NCBI GenBank assembly: GCA_009780515.1
Contig: WQZX01000016.1
Coordinates: 1-49,591, forward strand
Direction: 5' to 3'
From: Nocardioidaceae bacterium
GTDB taxonomy: Bacteria > Actinomycetota > Actinomycetes > Propionibacteriales > Nocardioidaceae
Length of the DNA stretch: 49,591 nt
A program made the position numbers and the translations under genes. Positions within the stretch are counted from its first letter, which is position 1. Each line of letters begins with the position of its first letter. This document shows positions 23,602-32,200 of this stretch, in pieces. The notes beneath the pieces were generated by a model. That model worked only from the letters and a program-made list of their open reading frames with translations. It made no database searches and was not told the origin of the DNA.

Positions 23602-24822
23602 ATGGTGCGGCAGGACCTGCAGGACCGGCGGACCGCCACGGTGCGCGCTTGGACGTCGTTCATGGCGCGGCCCGACTCGCAGCTCCCGGTGCGCCCCGAG
23701 ATCCTGACCAGCTGGCACCGCTCGCGCGGCGCGGTCGACGTCGACACGGTCGCGGCGGCGCCGCTCGCCGACGAGGGCGACACCCGCAGCTTCTGGCGCG
23801 ACTCGCCGCTGCAGGTCGGTGTCGAGCGGGTCGAGGCCGAGCTGCGTCGTACGGCCGAGGACGGCGACCTGGTCATCGGCATCACCGACCGCGAGACCCG
23901 CGTCCTCTGGACGTACGGCGGCCGGGTGATGCGCCGACGTGCCGAGACCGTCAACTTCGTGCCCGGCGGGCGGTGGGACGACGAGTCGGTCGGCACCAAC
24001 GCGCTCGACCTCGCCAACCGCTCGTCCGCGCCGGCGATGGTCTTCAGCGCCGAGCACTTCGCGCCGTTCGTGCACAGCTGGGTCTGCTGGGCCGCCCCGG
24101 TCCACGACCCCGTCACGGGCGGCCAGCTCGGCGTCATCGACCTGTCGACCACCTGGGACCGCACCCACCCGATCGGCCTCGCCACGGCCCGCGTCCTGGC
24201 GACGCTGATCGAGCAGGCGATGCCGCGCTCGCGGCTGCTGGTGCCCGACGAGGAGACCGGCGACCCCGGCCTGGTGATGACGCTGCTCGGCAACGCCGAG
24301 GTCCGTCTCGACGGACAGCGGCTGCTGCTGACCCGCCGCCAGACCGAGGTGCTCGCCCTCCTCGCCCTGCACCCCGACGGGCTCTCGCTCGAACAGCTCC
24401 ACGCGGCGCTCTACGGCGACCACGCGGTCACCTTCTCCACCCTCAAGGCCGAGGTCTCGCACCTGCGCCACGCGCTCGGCGGTCAGCTCGCCTCGCGCCC
24501 CTACCGCCTGCTGATGCCGGTCGCCAGCGACATCGAGCACGTCCTCGCCCTGCTCCGCCGCGGCCAGGTCGGCCCCGCCGTCGAGGCGTACGGCGGCGAC
24601 CTGCTCCCCGGCACCGACAGCCCGGCGCTGGTCGAGATGGGCGAGTACGTCGCCGTCGCCGTCCGCGAGGCCCTCCTCGCCGACCCCCAGCCGGATGCCG
24701 TCGTGCGCTACGCCGAGCTGGCGCCGTACGACACCGAGGTGGTGGAGCGCTGCCTGGCTGTCGTCGGCCGGCATCCCGCCGTACCGCTGCTGAAGGCGCG
24801 GCTCGCCGCCGCACGCGACTGA
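23602..24822 (+). CDS. GAF-domain regulator with SARP-like winged helix and BTAD-like tail
   Basis: A 406-aa transcription regulator. Residues about 30-215 resemble the GAF sensor of AcoR-type activators (EILTSWHRSRGAVD, ESVGTNALDLANRS, VHDPVTGGQLGVIDLS). About 225-305 form a winged helix (EVRLDGQRLLLTRRQTEVLALLALHP...LKAEVSHLRHALGG) of the OmpR/SARP type, and about 310-400 resemble the bacterial transcriptional-activation domain (RGQVGPAVEAYGGDLLPGTDSPALVEM). There is no sigma-54-interaction AAA domain. It sits between maturation and structural genes of the molybdenum hydroxylase and is the obvious candidate to sense its substrate and activate coxS. ATG 23602 is used; the gap to xdhC is 31 bp. 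Confidence 0.8.
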   Translation: MVRQDLQDRRTATVRAWTSFMARPDSQLPVRPEILTSWHRSRGAVDVDTVAAAPLADEGDTRSFWRDSPLQVGVERVEAELRRTAEDGDLVIGITDRETRVLWTYGGRVMRRRAETVNFVPGGRWDDESVGTNALDLANRSSAPAMVFSAEHFAPFVHSWVCWAAPVHDPVTGGQLGVIDLSTTWDRTHPIGLATARVLATLIEQAMPRSRLLVPDEETGDPGLVMTLLGNAEVRLDGQRLLLTRRQTEVLALLALHPDGLSLEQLHAALYGDHAVTFSTLKAEVSHLRHALGGQLASRPYRLLMPVASDIEHVLALLRRGQVGPAVEAYGGDLLPGTDSPALVEMGEYVAVAVREALLADPQPDAVVRYAELAPYDTEVVERCLAVVGRHPAVPLLKARLAAARD

Positions 24823-24833
24823 GCGGGCGGTCA

Positions 24834-24867
24834 CCGGTAATTCACTGGGTTCCCAGTGAATTACCGG
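24834..24867. repeat. palindrome, 16-bp arms, upstream of coxS (copy 1)
   Basis: CCGGTAATTCACTGGG (24834-24849), TT, then its exact complement (24852-24867). It starts 12 bases after the regulator stop codon and is clearly more A/T-rich than its surroundings. It could be a terminator for the regulator or a binding site. Confidence 0.8.
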
Positions 24868-24919
24868 GCTCTGGCGCGAAACTTCACCCCAAGACCGAGC
24901 AAATCGCCGCGTAGGTCTT

Positions 24920-24951
24920 CGGTATTTCACTGGGTTCCCAGTGAAATACCG
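24920..24951. repeat. palindrome, 15-bp arms, upstream of coxS (copy 2)
   Basis: CGGTATTTCACTGGG (24920-24934), TT, then its exact complement. It differs from the 24834-24867 palindrome at one stem position (GGTAT versus GGTAA) with the compensating change in the other arm, and lies 76 bp before the coxS start. Confidence 0.8.
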
Positions 24952-25027
24952 GTTGCCCAACCACCAGCCAACCGCGCCTCCCTAGCGTGAGCCGGGTCAC
25001 AGATCTCTGTCTGACCAAGGGAGTGCC

Positions 25028-25540
25028 ATGACCCGGATCAACCTCACCGTCGACGGCCAGAGGGTGGCCGACGACATCGAGCCCCGGATGCTGCTGGTGC
25101 AGTACCTCCGCGAGCGGCTCGGCAAGACCGGCACCGTCGTCGGCTGCGACACCAGCAGCTGCGGGGCGTGCACGGTCCACCTCGACGGGGCCAGCGTGAA
25201 GTCGTGCAACGTGCTCGCGGTCCAGGCCGACGGCGCGACGGTCACGACCATCGAGGGGCTGGCCGCCGAGGACGGCACGCTGCACCCGGTGCAGGAGGCC
25301 TTCCACGAGTGCCACGGCCTGCAGTGCGGGTTCTGCACGCCCGGGATGATCATGCAGGCGGTCGACCTCCTGAAGCAGAACCCCGACCCGTCCGAGGAGG
25401 CGGTCCGGCTCGGCCTGGAGGGCAACCTCTGCCGCTGCACGGGCTACCACAACATCGTCCGGGCGGTGCAGCGCGCTGCGGGGGAGATGTCCGGGGCCTC
25501 GACGGGCCCGACCACCGGCGCAGGGGAGGTCGTGTCATGA
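25028..25540 (+). CDS. coxS: molybdenum hydroxylase small subunit, [2Fe-2S] protein (CoxS-like)
   Basis: A 170-aa iron-sulfur subunit passing electrons from the Mo site to the flavin subunit. The plant-type cluster ligands are Cys40, Cys45, Cys48 ([10 protein letters not shown]) and Cys60; the second cluster uses Cys100, Cys103 (CGFC), Cys135 and Cys137 (CRC). ATG 25028 follows AAGGGAG. Two palindromes lie upstream. The stop overlaps the large-subunit start (ATGA). The C-terminal 20 residues are a Gly/Thr/Ser-rich tail. Confidence 0.92.
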   Translation: MTRINLTVDGQRVADDIEPRMLLVQYLRERLGKTGTVVGCDTSSCGACTVHLDGASVKSCNVLAVQADGATVTTIEGLAAEDGTLHPVQEAFHECHGLQCGFCTPGMIMQAVDLLKQNPDPSEEAVRLGLEGNLCRCTGYHNIVRAVQRAAGEMSGASTGPTTGAGEVVS

Positions 25541-27918
25541 CCGCCACCCAGGACGCACCCGTCGCCGAGATCGGCCGCGACCGTCGCCGCAAGGAGGATC
25601 AGCGGCTGATCACCGGCCGCACCCGCTGGACCGACAACATCACGCTCCCCGGGATGCTGCACCTGGCGATGGTGCGCAGCCCGTTCCCGCACGCCCGCAT
25701 CTCCGGCATCGACACGACCGCCGCCAAGGCGAGCACCAACGTCGTCGCCGTGCTCACCGGAGCGGACCTGGGCGAGGGCCAGGGCGCGTGCATCAACGCG
25801 TGGCCGGTCGTCGAGGACCAGGTCACGCCCGCCCACGTCCCCATGCCCAGCGACCGGGTGACCTTCGCGGGCGAGATCGTCGCCGTGGTCGTCGCGCGGA
25901 CCGCCGCCGAGGCACGCGACGCGGCCGAGCTGGTCGAGGTCGACTACGAGGAGCTGCCGGCCGCGCTCGACCTGAAGGACGCGGCCGAGAACAAGGTGCT
26001 CGCGCACCCCGACCTCGGCACCAACGTCTCGGCGGTGTGGCGCTTCGACTCCGCCGAGGCCGGCACAGGCGGCGACGTCGAGGAGGCCATCGCGAAGGCC
26101 CGCGACGGCGGCATCGTGATCGAGCGCGAGTACCGCCAGCAGAGGCTCATCCCCGCCTTCATGGAGCCGCGCAGCGTGGTCGTCGACCCGACCGGCGAGC
26201 AGATCACCGTCTGGTCGGCCACCCAGATCCCGCACATCCTGCGCTTCGCGATCGCCGCGTCCACGGGGGTGTCGGAGTCGAAGATCCGGGTCATCGCACC
26301 GGACGTCGGCGGCGGGTTCGGCGGCAAGCTGCAGCAGACGCCGGAGGAGATGATCGCGTTCGCGGTGGCCCGTCGGCTCGGCAAGCCGGTGAAGTACACC
26401 GAGACCCGCAGCGAGTCGCTGCTGTCGGCCCACCACGGCCGCGACCAGTGGCAGCGGCTCACGCTCGCGGCCGACAAGGACGGCAACGTCACCGGCCTCA
26501 AGGTCGACCTGCTCGCCGACCTGGGCTCGTACGTCGCCATCGTCGGCGGCGGCGTCCCGGTGCTCGGCGCGTTCATGTTCAACGCGATCTACAAGTTCCC
26601 CGCCTACCAGTTCCAGACCACCAACGTCCTCACCAACAAGACCTGGACCGACGCCTACCGCGGCGCAGGCCGCCCGGAGGCGACGTACGCCGTCGAGCGG
26701 CTCATGGACGAGCTCGCGGCCGAGGTCGGGGTGGATCCGCTGGAGATCCGTGAGCGCAACTGGATCAAGCACGAGGAGTTCCCGTTCACCACCGTCGCCG
26801 GGCTGGAGTACGACTCCGGCAACTACGAGGCGGCGACGGCCCGGGCCAAGGAGATGTTCGGGTACGACGCCCTGCGGGCCGAGCAGGCCGAGCGCCGCGA
26901 GCGCGGCGACCGGGTGCAGCTCGGGCTCGGAGTCTCGACGTTCACCGAGATGTGCGGCCTCGCGCCGTCCCGCGTGCTGGGCAGCCTCAACTACGGCGCC
27001 GGTGGCTGGGAGCACGCCGAGGTGCGGATGCTGCCGACCGGCAAGGTCGAGGTCGTGACCGGTGCGTCCGCCCACGGGCAGGGGCACGAGACCGCGTTCA
27101 GCCAGATCGTGGCCGACCGGCTCGGCGTACCTTTCGAGGACGTCGAGATCCTCCACGGCGACACCCAGATCTCGCACAAGGGCCTGGACACCTACGGCTC
27201 GCGCAGTCTCGTCGTAGGCGGCGAGGCGCTGGTGAAGGCGGTCGACAAGGTCATCGAGAAGGCCAAGCCCGTCGCGGCGCACCTGCTCGAGGCGTCGGTC
27301 GACGACCTCGAGTTCGGTGGCGGTCGGTTCACCGTCAAGGGCACCGACCAGGGCATGGCGGTCACCGAGATCGCGACCGCGGTCTTCGCCGCGCACAACC
27401 TGCCCGACGGGGTCGAGGCCTCGCTCGACTCGGAGGCGACGTACGACCCGGTGAACTTCAACTACCCGCACGGCACGCACCTCTGCGCCGTCGAGGTCGA
27501 CACCGAGACCGGCCAGGTGAAGATGCGCAAGTACGCCGCCTGCGACGACATCGGACAGATCATCAACCCGCTCATCGTGGCCGGCCAGGTCCACGGCGGT
27601 CTGGTCCAGGGGATCGCGCAGGCGCTGTGGGAGGAGGCCGTGTACGACGAGAACGGCACCCTCGTCAGCGGCTCCTTCGTCGACTACCTGCTGCCGACCG
27701 CGGCCGACACGATCAGCTTCGACCTCGACCACACCACGTCGCCGTGCACCACCAACTCCCTCGGCGCCAAGGGCGTCGGGGAGGCCGGCACGATCGCCTC
27801 GACACCGGCCGTGGTCAACGCCGTGGTCGACGCGATCCGCCACCTCGGCGTCAACGACATCCAGATGCCCTGCACGCCCGAACGGGTCTGGCGCGCGATC
27901 AACGGAGGTGCGAAGTGA
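25537..27918 (+). CDS. coxL: molybdenum hydroxylase large subunit, form II CO-dehydrogenase-like
   Basis: A 793-aa molybdopterin-binding catalytic subunit of the xanthine oxidase family. The loop diagnostic for CoxL type reads AYRGAGR (373-379), the form II signature, not the AYRCSFR loop that holds copper in true CO dehydrogenases. [14 protein letters not shown] is the usual Mo-cofactor contact region, and Glu749 in GVGEAGT is the expected catalytic glutamate. Form II enzymes are often not CO dehydrogenases and may act on aldehydes, N-heterocycles or other small molecules. The start overlaps the coxS stop and the end overlaps coxM by four bases. Gene order S-L-M is that of form II clusters. 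Confidence 0.9.
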   Translation: MTATQDAPVAEIGRDRRRKEDQRLITGRTRWTDNITLPGMLHLAMVRSPFPHARISGIDTTAAKASTNVVAVLTGADLGEGQGACINAWPVVEDQVTPAHVPMPSDRVTFAGEIVAVVVARTAAEARDAAELVEVDYEELPAALDLKDAAENKVLAHPDLGTNVSAVWRFDSAEAGTGGDVEEAIAKARDGGIVIEREYRQQRLIPAFMEPRSVVVDPTGEQITVWSATQIPHILRFAIAASTGVSESKIRVIAPDVGGGFGGKLQQTPEEMIAFAVARRLGKPVKYTETRSESLLSAHHGRDQWQRLTLAADKDGNVTGLKVDLLADLGSYVAIVGGGVPVLGAFMFNAIYKFPAYQFQTTNVLTNKTWTDAYRGAGRPEATYAVERLMDELAAEVGVDPLEIRERNWIKHEEFPFTTVAGLEYDSGNYEAATARAKEMFGYDALRAEQAERRERGDRVQLGLGVSTFTEMCGLAPSRVLGSLNYGAGGWEHAEVRMLPTGKVEVVTGASAHGQGHETAFSQIVADRLGVPFEDVEILHGDTQISHKGLDTYGSRSLVVGGEALVKAVDKVIEKAKPVAAHLLEASVDDLEFGGGRFTVKGTDQGMAVTEIATAVFAAHNLPDGVEASLDSEATYDPVNFNYPHGTHLCAVEVDTETGQVKMRKYAACDDIGQIINPLIVAGQVHGGLVQGIAQALWEEAVYDENGTLVSGSFVDYLLPTAADTISFDLDHTTSPCTTNSLGAKGVGEAGTIASTPAVVNAVVDAIRHLGVNDIQMPCTPERVWRAINGGAK

Positions 27919-28787
27919 TCCCCGCAGCATTCGAGTATGTCGCCCCCGGCTCGGTCGACGAGGCCCTCCGGGCGCTGTCCGAGCACGGCGACGAGGCCAA
28001 GATCATCGCCGGTGGCCAGAGCCTGCTGCCGGTCCTGCGGATGAGGCTCAACGCGCCGGAGTGGGTGATCGACCTCGGACGCATCGACTCGCTGCGCGGC
28101 ATCCGCGACGGCGGCGACCACCTCGCCGTCGGCGCGATGACGACCCACCACGAGGTCGGCAACGACGCGGGCATCCACGAGCACGCGCTCCTGGTCACCA
28201 AGGCGATCGCCGAGCTGGCCGACGCCCAGGTGCGCCACCGCGGCACCTTCGGCGGTGCGCTCGCGCACGCCGACCCCGCCGGCGACCTCGGCGCGCCGGC
28301 GCGGGCGCTCGGTGCGACGTTCGTGATCCAGGGACCGTCGGGCACGCGCGAGGTCGGGGCGGACGACTTCTTCGTCGACCTCTTCGAGACCGCGATCTCC
28401 GAGGACGAGATCCTCACCGAGATCCGGATCCCGAAGCACACCGGCTGGGGTGCGGCGTACCAGAAGTTCGTGCGGATCGCGCACCAGTGGCCGATCGTCG
28501 CGGTCGCCGCGACCGTGCGGATGGACGGCGACACCATCGCCGAGGCGCGCGTCGGGCTGACCAACATGGGCGCCACGCCGCTGCGTGCCACCGCGGTCGA
28601 GGAGGCCCTCGCCGGGCAGCCCGCGACCGAGGACGCCGTCGCGGCCGCCGCCGCGAACGCGCCCGAGGGCACCGACCCGCCGAGCGACCTCAACGGCGAC
28701 GCGGACTATCGCCGCCACCTCGCCACTGTCCTGACCCGTCGGGCGGTCCTGGCCGCCGCGGGCCGCAACGGCATCCCCGCGATCTGA
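27915..28787 (+). CDS. coxM: molybdenum hydroxylase medium subunit, FAD-binding (CoxM-like)
   Basis: A 290-aa flavoprotein subunit that accepts electrons from the 2Fe-2S clusters. FAD-binding motifs are AKIIAGGQSLLPVLRMR (about 29-45) and the T/G-rich segment GTFGGALAHADPAGDLGAP (about 112-130). The C-terminal CO-dehydrogenase flavoprotein domain follows to the end. GTG 27915 overlaps the large-subunit stop, so translation of the three subunits is coupled. The Gly-Gly-Gln-Ser and Gly-Gly-x-Leu motifs are intact, so the protein should be functional. Confidence 0.92.
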   Translation: MIPAAFEYVAPGSVDEALRALSEHGDEAKIIAGGQSLLPVLRMRLNAPEWVIDLGRIDSLRGIRDGGDHLAVGAMTTHHEVGNDAGIHEHALLVTKAIAELADAQVRHRGTFGGALAHADPAGDLGAPARALGATFVIQGPSGTREVGADDFFVDLFETAISEDEILTEIRIPKHTGWGAAYQKFVRIAHQWPIVAVAATVRMDGDTIAEARVGLTNMGATPLRATAVEEALAGQPATEDAVAAAAANAPEGTDPPSDLNGDADYRRHLATVLTRRAVLAAAGRNGIPAI

Positions 28788-28794
28788 GGCGCCG

Positions 28795-29478
28795 ATGGAC
28801 CTCACCCACTCCTTCACCGTCCCCACCCCGGTCGGCGCGACCTGGTCGTCCTTCCAGGACATCGGCGAGCTCGCCGAGTGCTTCCCCGGCGCCCAGGTCA
28901 CCTCGGTCGGCGAGACCGACGAGGGTGCGCCGACGTTCGAGGGCACCTGCAAGGTCAAGCTCGGCCCCATCGCCCTCGTGTACGCCGGGTCCGGCGCCTT
29001 CGTCGAGCGCGACGAGTCCGCCCACCGGTTCCTGGTCGAGGCCAAGGGCCGCGACAAGCGGGGAAACGGCACGGCCGGCGCGAAGGTGACCGTCTCGATG
29101 CAGGCGGCAGGCGATGCCACCCAGGTCGACGTGCACACCGATCTGGCGATCACCGGCAAGCCCGCGCAGTTCGGCCGCGGCGTCATGCAGGACGTCTCGG
29201 ACAAGCTGCTCGGCCAGTTCGTCGCCTGCTTGGAGCAGAAGCTGTCGGCCGCCGCTCCACCGCCCGAGCCCGAGCCAGCGGACGAGGCGGACGCCGCCCC
29301 CGCACAGGCGCCCCAGCCGCCGCCGGCGGCCGGCCCGACACCGCCCGACGACGACGCGCTCGACCTGGGCGCGGCCATGCTGCCGGTGCTGCTGAAGACC
29401 TACGGCAGGCAGGCCGCCGTCGCGCTGCTCGGCCTCGTCGGCGTGTGGGTGCTGATCAGGAGGCTGCGCCGACGCTGA
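28795..29478 (+). CDS. CoxG-like SRPBCC protein with C-terminal membrane anchor
   Basis: A 227-aa protein. Residues about 1-148 form an SRPBCC/CoxG ligand-binding fold (MDLTHSFTVPTPVGATWSSF, FEGTCKVKLGPIALVYAGSG). Residues about 150-190 are a Pro/Ala/Asp-rich linker, and the end is a hydrophobic helix with basic cap (AAVALLGLVGVWVLIRRLRRR). Characterised CoxG proteins link CO dehydrogenase to the membrane and have been implicated in quinone handling. The same layout here suggests this enzyme also passes electrons to the respiratory chain. It follows coxM by 7 bp and ends 6 bp from the convergent TPR-like gene. Confidence 0.85.
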   Translation: MDLTHSFTVPTPVGATWSSFQDIGELAECFPGAQVTSVGETDEGAPTFEGTCKVKLGPIALVYAGSGAFVERDESAHRFLVEAKGRDKRGNGTAGAKVTVSMQAAGDATQVDVHTDLAITGKPAQFGRGVMQDVSDKLLGQFVACLEQKLSAAAPPPEPEPADEADAAPAQAPQPPPAAGPTPPDDDALDLGAAMLPVLLKTYGRQAAVALLGLVGVWVLIRRLRRR

Positions 29479-29484
29479 TGCGGC

Positions 29485-30261
29485 CTACCAGTTGGGGGTG
29501 TAGCCCCAGCCCTGGTCGAGGTTCTGCTGGCTCTTGCGCTGCTGCGCGCCCTGCTGGTTCTGCTGCTGGAGCAGCCGCTCGCGCTTCTGCTGCTGCTTGC
29601 GCTTGCGTTGCTGCTCCTGCTGTTGCTGCTGGCGCTTGTGCTGCTCGCGCTTCTTGTCCTGCTGGCGCTGCTTCTTGCTCTCGCTGCGCTTCTTCTGCTG
29701 CTGTCTCTTCTTCTTCTGTTGCTGGCGCTGCTTCTGCTGCTGGTTGTGCTTGATCTTGTCGTGCAGGCGCTTGTCGACGCGCTTGGCGTCCTTGGTCTGG
29801 TGGGGGCCGTGGCCGGAGTCGGTCGGGCACCTGCCGTCCTCGAGCGCGGTGATGCCGGCCTGGTAGGCGTCGTCGGCGGCGTTGGCGTGGCCGGCCTTCT
29901 CCGCCTTGTCGCCGATCGCCTCGTCGGCGAGCGAGAGGTTGATGCGCACGGTGCAGCTGTCACGGTGGGGTACGCCGAAGGCCAGCGCCGCCTGGTAGGC
30001 CCTGACGGCCACGGCGTACTGGCCGTCGGCGTGGCGGGCCGCGCCCGCGTCGAAGGCGGCGATCCAGTTCTCGAACGGGTCCAGGTGGCCCGCCGACCGG
30101 TAGTGGCCGGCCGCGTCGAGGAAGTGGCCGTCGTCGTACGCGCTGTCGCCGGAGTGCTGGACGAGCAGCATCCGCGCGACCATCGCGGCGAACAGCACGG
30201 CCGCGATCGCGGGCAGGACGCCCACGACGAGCAGGATGGTGCGAATCCGCCGGCGCGTCAT
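29485..30261 (-). CDS. TPR-like membrane protein with Gln/Lys/Arg-rich tail
   Basis: A 258-aa protein starting at ATG 30261. One membrane helix (ILLVVGVLPAIAAVLFAAMVA, residues 9-29) is followed by a TPR-like repeat region (AYDDGHFLDAAGHYRSAG, QYAVAVRAYQAALAFG), and a very unusual tail at about 157-247 made almost only of Gln, Lys and Arg with runs up to QQQQQ. The tail ends in GWGYTPNW. It overlaps the upstream VWA gene by four bases and is the last gene of the MoxR-DUF58-VWA operon, the place where BatE or BatC-like TPR proteins occur. Function is unknown; the tail could bind nucleic acid or anionic wall polymer depending on its side of the membrane. Confidence 0.75.
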   Translation of the reverse strand: MTRRRIRTILLVVGVLPAIAAVLFAAMVARMLLVQHSGDSAYDDGHFLDAAGHYRSAGHLDPFENWIAAFDAGAARHADGQYAVAVRAYQAALAFGVPHRDSCTVRINLSLADEAIGDKAEKAGHANAADDAYQAGITALEDGRCPTDSGHGPHQTKDAKRVDKRLHDKIKHNQQQKQRQQQKKKRQQQKKRSESKKQRQQDKKREQHKRQQQQQEQQRKRKQQQKRERLLQQQNQQGAQQRKSQQNLDQGWGYTPNW

Positions 30262-31148
30262 CGCAGCGCCCTCCGCGTCGTCCAGACCGCGCGCCAGCCG
30301 GCGCGCAGCTCGAGCAGGACCAGCCCCAGCAGGACCAGGCCGAACACCCAGGTGAGGTCGTTCTCGGCCGTCGCGCCCTCGCTCGCGGGCGCCGCGACGT
30401 AGCTCGCCTTGAACGACCTCGCCAGCGCGTCCATGCCTCCGGGCGCGGAGCGGTGCTCGTAGCCGATGCCCATCTGCTGGGCGATCCTCTGCAGGTTCGC
30501 GGGGTCGGCGTGGGAGATGGCGGTCGTGCCGGTCGACGGATCCTGGATCAGGCCCTCGTCGTTGGTCAGGTCGTCGGCCTCGGGCATCGGGCCGCCCTGC
30601 GTGGTGCCGTAGCCGAGCACGACACCGCCGTCGACGTACTTCGCGACGTCGGACATCGACGTCTGCGGTGTCTTGGTGGTGTCCTCGCCGTCGCTGACGA
30701 AGACCAGGACCTGGCGCCGGTCGGGATACTGCTTCTCGGCGTCGGACAGGACCTGGACCATCTGCTCCTTGGGGCGGTCCATCGCCGACCCGATGCCGGC
30801 CGTCGGCTGCTCGAGCGTGAGGGTGTCGACCTCGGAGTCGAACGCGTCGGCGTCGTTGGTGTAGGGCAGCTCCATCCGGCTGTCGAAGCCGAAGGTCATC
30901 AGCCCGAACCGTGCGCCGGGCAGGGCATCGGCGAGCGCCTTGAGATCGGTGCGTACGCCGTCGATGCGCGGCTCGTGGTTGCCGTAGTCCTCGGCCGCCA
31001 TCGACCGGGTGCGGTCGACGACGAACAGCACCTGGATGTCGGACACCTGCGTCGGAACCTTGGCGTGGCCGAAGCCGGGGTGCAGCAGCACCAGGACCAG
31101 GGCGACGACGATCCCGATCCGGCGGGCGAGCAGGAGCGGGAGCCTCAT
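30258..31148 (-). CDS. VWA-domain membrane protein (BatB-like)
   Basis: A 296-aa protein with an N-terminal helix (IGIVVALVLVLLHPGF), a VWA domain, and a C-terminal helix (WVFGLVLLGLVLLEL). The metal-ion site reads VLFVVDRTRSMAAED, with Thr in place of the first Ser of the usual DxSxS, and the later motif is VFVSDGEDTTKT. The layout matches BatA/BatB proteins of Bacteroides aerotolerance-type operons, in which VWA domains work with a MoxR ATPase. Overlaps at both ends (4 bases each) place it firmly in the operon. Confidence 0.85.
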   Translation of the reverse strand: MRLPLLLARRIGIVVALVLVLLHPGFGHAKVPTQVSDIQVLFVVDRTRSMAAEDYGNHEPRIDGVRTDLKALADALPGARFGLMTFGFDSRMELPYTNDADAFDSEVDTLTLEQPTAGIGSAMDRPKEQMVQVLSDAEKQYPDRRQVLVFVSDGEDTTKTPQTSMSDVAKYVDGGVVLGYGTTQGGPMPEADDLTNDEGLIQDPSTGTTAISHADPANLQRIAQQMGIGYEHRSAPGGMDALARSFKASYVAAPASEGATAENDLTWVFGLVLLGLVLLELRAGWRAVWTTRRALR

Positions 31149-32200
31149 GCGGGATCACGGTCCTTCAAGAAGAGCAGTCCCTCGACCAGCCACACGACGA
31201 CGAGCAGGCCGACGCCGATCCCGACGACGACGGTGCCGAGGTGCGGCTCGTCGACGACCTGGATGATCGGCGGCTTCTGGATCCTGCGTGCCTCGGTCCG
31301 CTCGATGGAGTCCACGACGGTCGGCACGCTGCCGTCGGCGCCGAGCAGCGAGAAGGTGCCGCCGGTCAGCAGCACGTCCCTCTTGAACTCCGCCAGCGCC
31401 AGCGGTCGCGCGGACGTCGTCGGGGCGGCGATGCCGTGCACGACGATGTGCCTGCTCTTCGTGTACGCCGCGGCCTGGTCGAAGGTGAAGACACCCCGCC
31501 CGTAGGGCTGGTTGTCGGTGGCCAGCACGATCGAGCGCGAGCGGTGCTGGCTGCTGCGGTCGAAGCGCTGCGCGCAGGAGGCCAGCCCGTCGCCGACCTG
31601 GGACTGCACCTTCTGGTTGACGATGGTGCCCTCGGTGAACTTGTCGTAGGCGTCGGAGAAGGTGTCGCCGGTCGCGAACGCCGCCTCGGCCGCTCGCAGC
31701 TGCTGCTGGACGAAGTCGTAGTCGTCGGTCAGCGGGAAGACGGTCACAGCAGTGCCGCTCCAGATGGTCAGCCCGACCCGGTCGCCCTTCAGGCCGGCGA
31801 CGATCTGCTCGAACTGCTTGAGCACCTCGTAGTCGATCGTGATCATCGAGCCCGACGAGTCGAGGCACAGCATGATGTCGCGCGAGCTCTCGCTCTGGGG
31901 GATCCGCTTGGTCTCCTGGATCCGCCCGGCCAGGATCACCGCGCCGGTGCAGGCGACGAGCGCGGTCAGCGTCAGGGCGACACCGAGCACGACACGTCGT
32001 CGTACGAGTGCGCGGAAGCGGGGGAGCGAGCGCAGCCGCGCGGCATGGGCGACGTACGCCGCCGAGGCCGGGGTACGCCGTGACCAGCCGATCGCCCACA
32101 CGACCATGAGCACGACCACCAGCACGGCGAGCGCGACCACCAGCCACGGCCAGTGGAGGTGGCGGTCGTCTGCGGCGAGGGGCAGGGTCAGCGGCGCCAC
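31145..32200 (-). CDS. VWA-domain membrane protein (BatA-like)
   Basis: A 351-aa protein when started at GTG 32200 (VAPLTLPLAADD), overlapping the preceding gene by 13 bases. Two helices lie near the N-terminus (WLVVALAVLVVVLMVVWAIGW and VVLGVALTLTALVACTGAVIL), one near the C-terminus (VVVGIGVGLLVVVWLVEGLLF). The VWA metal site is complete: IMLCLDSSGSM, then a later IVLATDNQPYGRG. It is the canonical partner of the second VWA protein downstream. The role is probably assembly or quality control of envelope or metal-containing proteins with the MoxR ATPase, but no target is evident. Confidence 0.85.
   Translation of the reverse strand: MAPLTLPLAADDRHLHWPWLVVALAVLVVVLMVVWAIGWSRRTPASAAYVAHAARLRSLPRFRALVRRRVVLGVALTLTALVACTGAVILAGRIQETKRIPQSESSRDIMLCLDSSGSMITIDYEVLKQFEQIVAGLKGDRVGLTIWSGTAVTVFPLTDDYDFVQQQLRAAEAAFATGDTFSDAYDKFTEGTIVNQKVQSQVGDGLASCAQRFDRSSQHRSRSIVLATDNQPYGRGVFTFDQAAAYTKSRHIVVHGIAAPTTSARPLALAEFKRDVLLTGGTFSLLGADGSVPTVVDSIERTEARRIQKPPIIQVVDEPHLGTVVVGIGVGLLVVVWLVEGLLFLKDRDPA

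Noticed and set aside
25537..27918. Genuine aerobic CO dehydrogenase large subunit
   Set aside because: The active-site loop is AYRGAGR, without the Cys that ligates copper in form I enzymes; form II identity is safer.
25444..27930. 828-codon minus-strand frame opposite coxL
   Set aside because: It is antisense to a conserved large subunit with all cofactor motifs in place; there is no domain in the shadow translation.
29534..30402. Leu/Cys-rich plus-strand frames with apparent membrane segments (29534-29866, 29608-30402)
   Set aside because: The Leu/Cys runs are the reverse reading of the Gln/Lys codons in the TPR-like protein tail. There is no start context.
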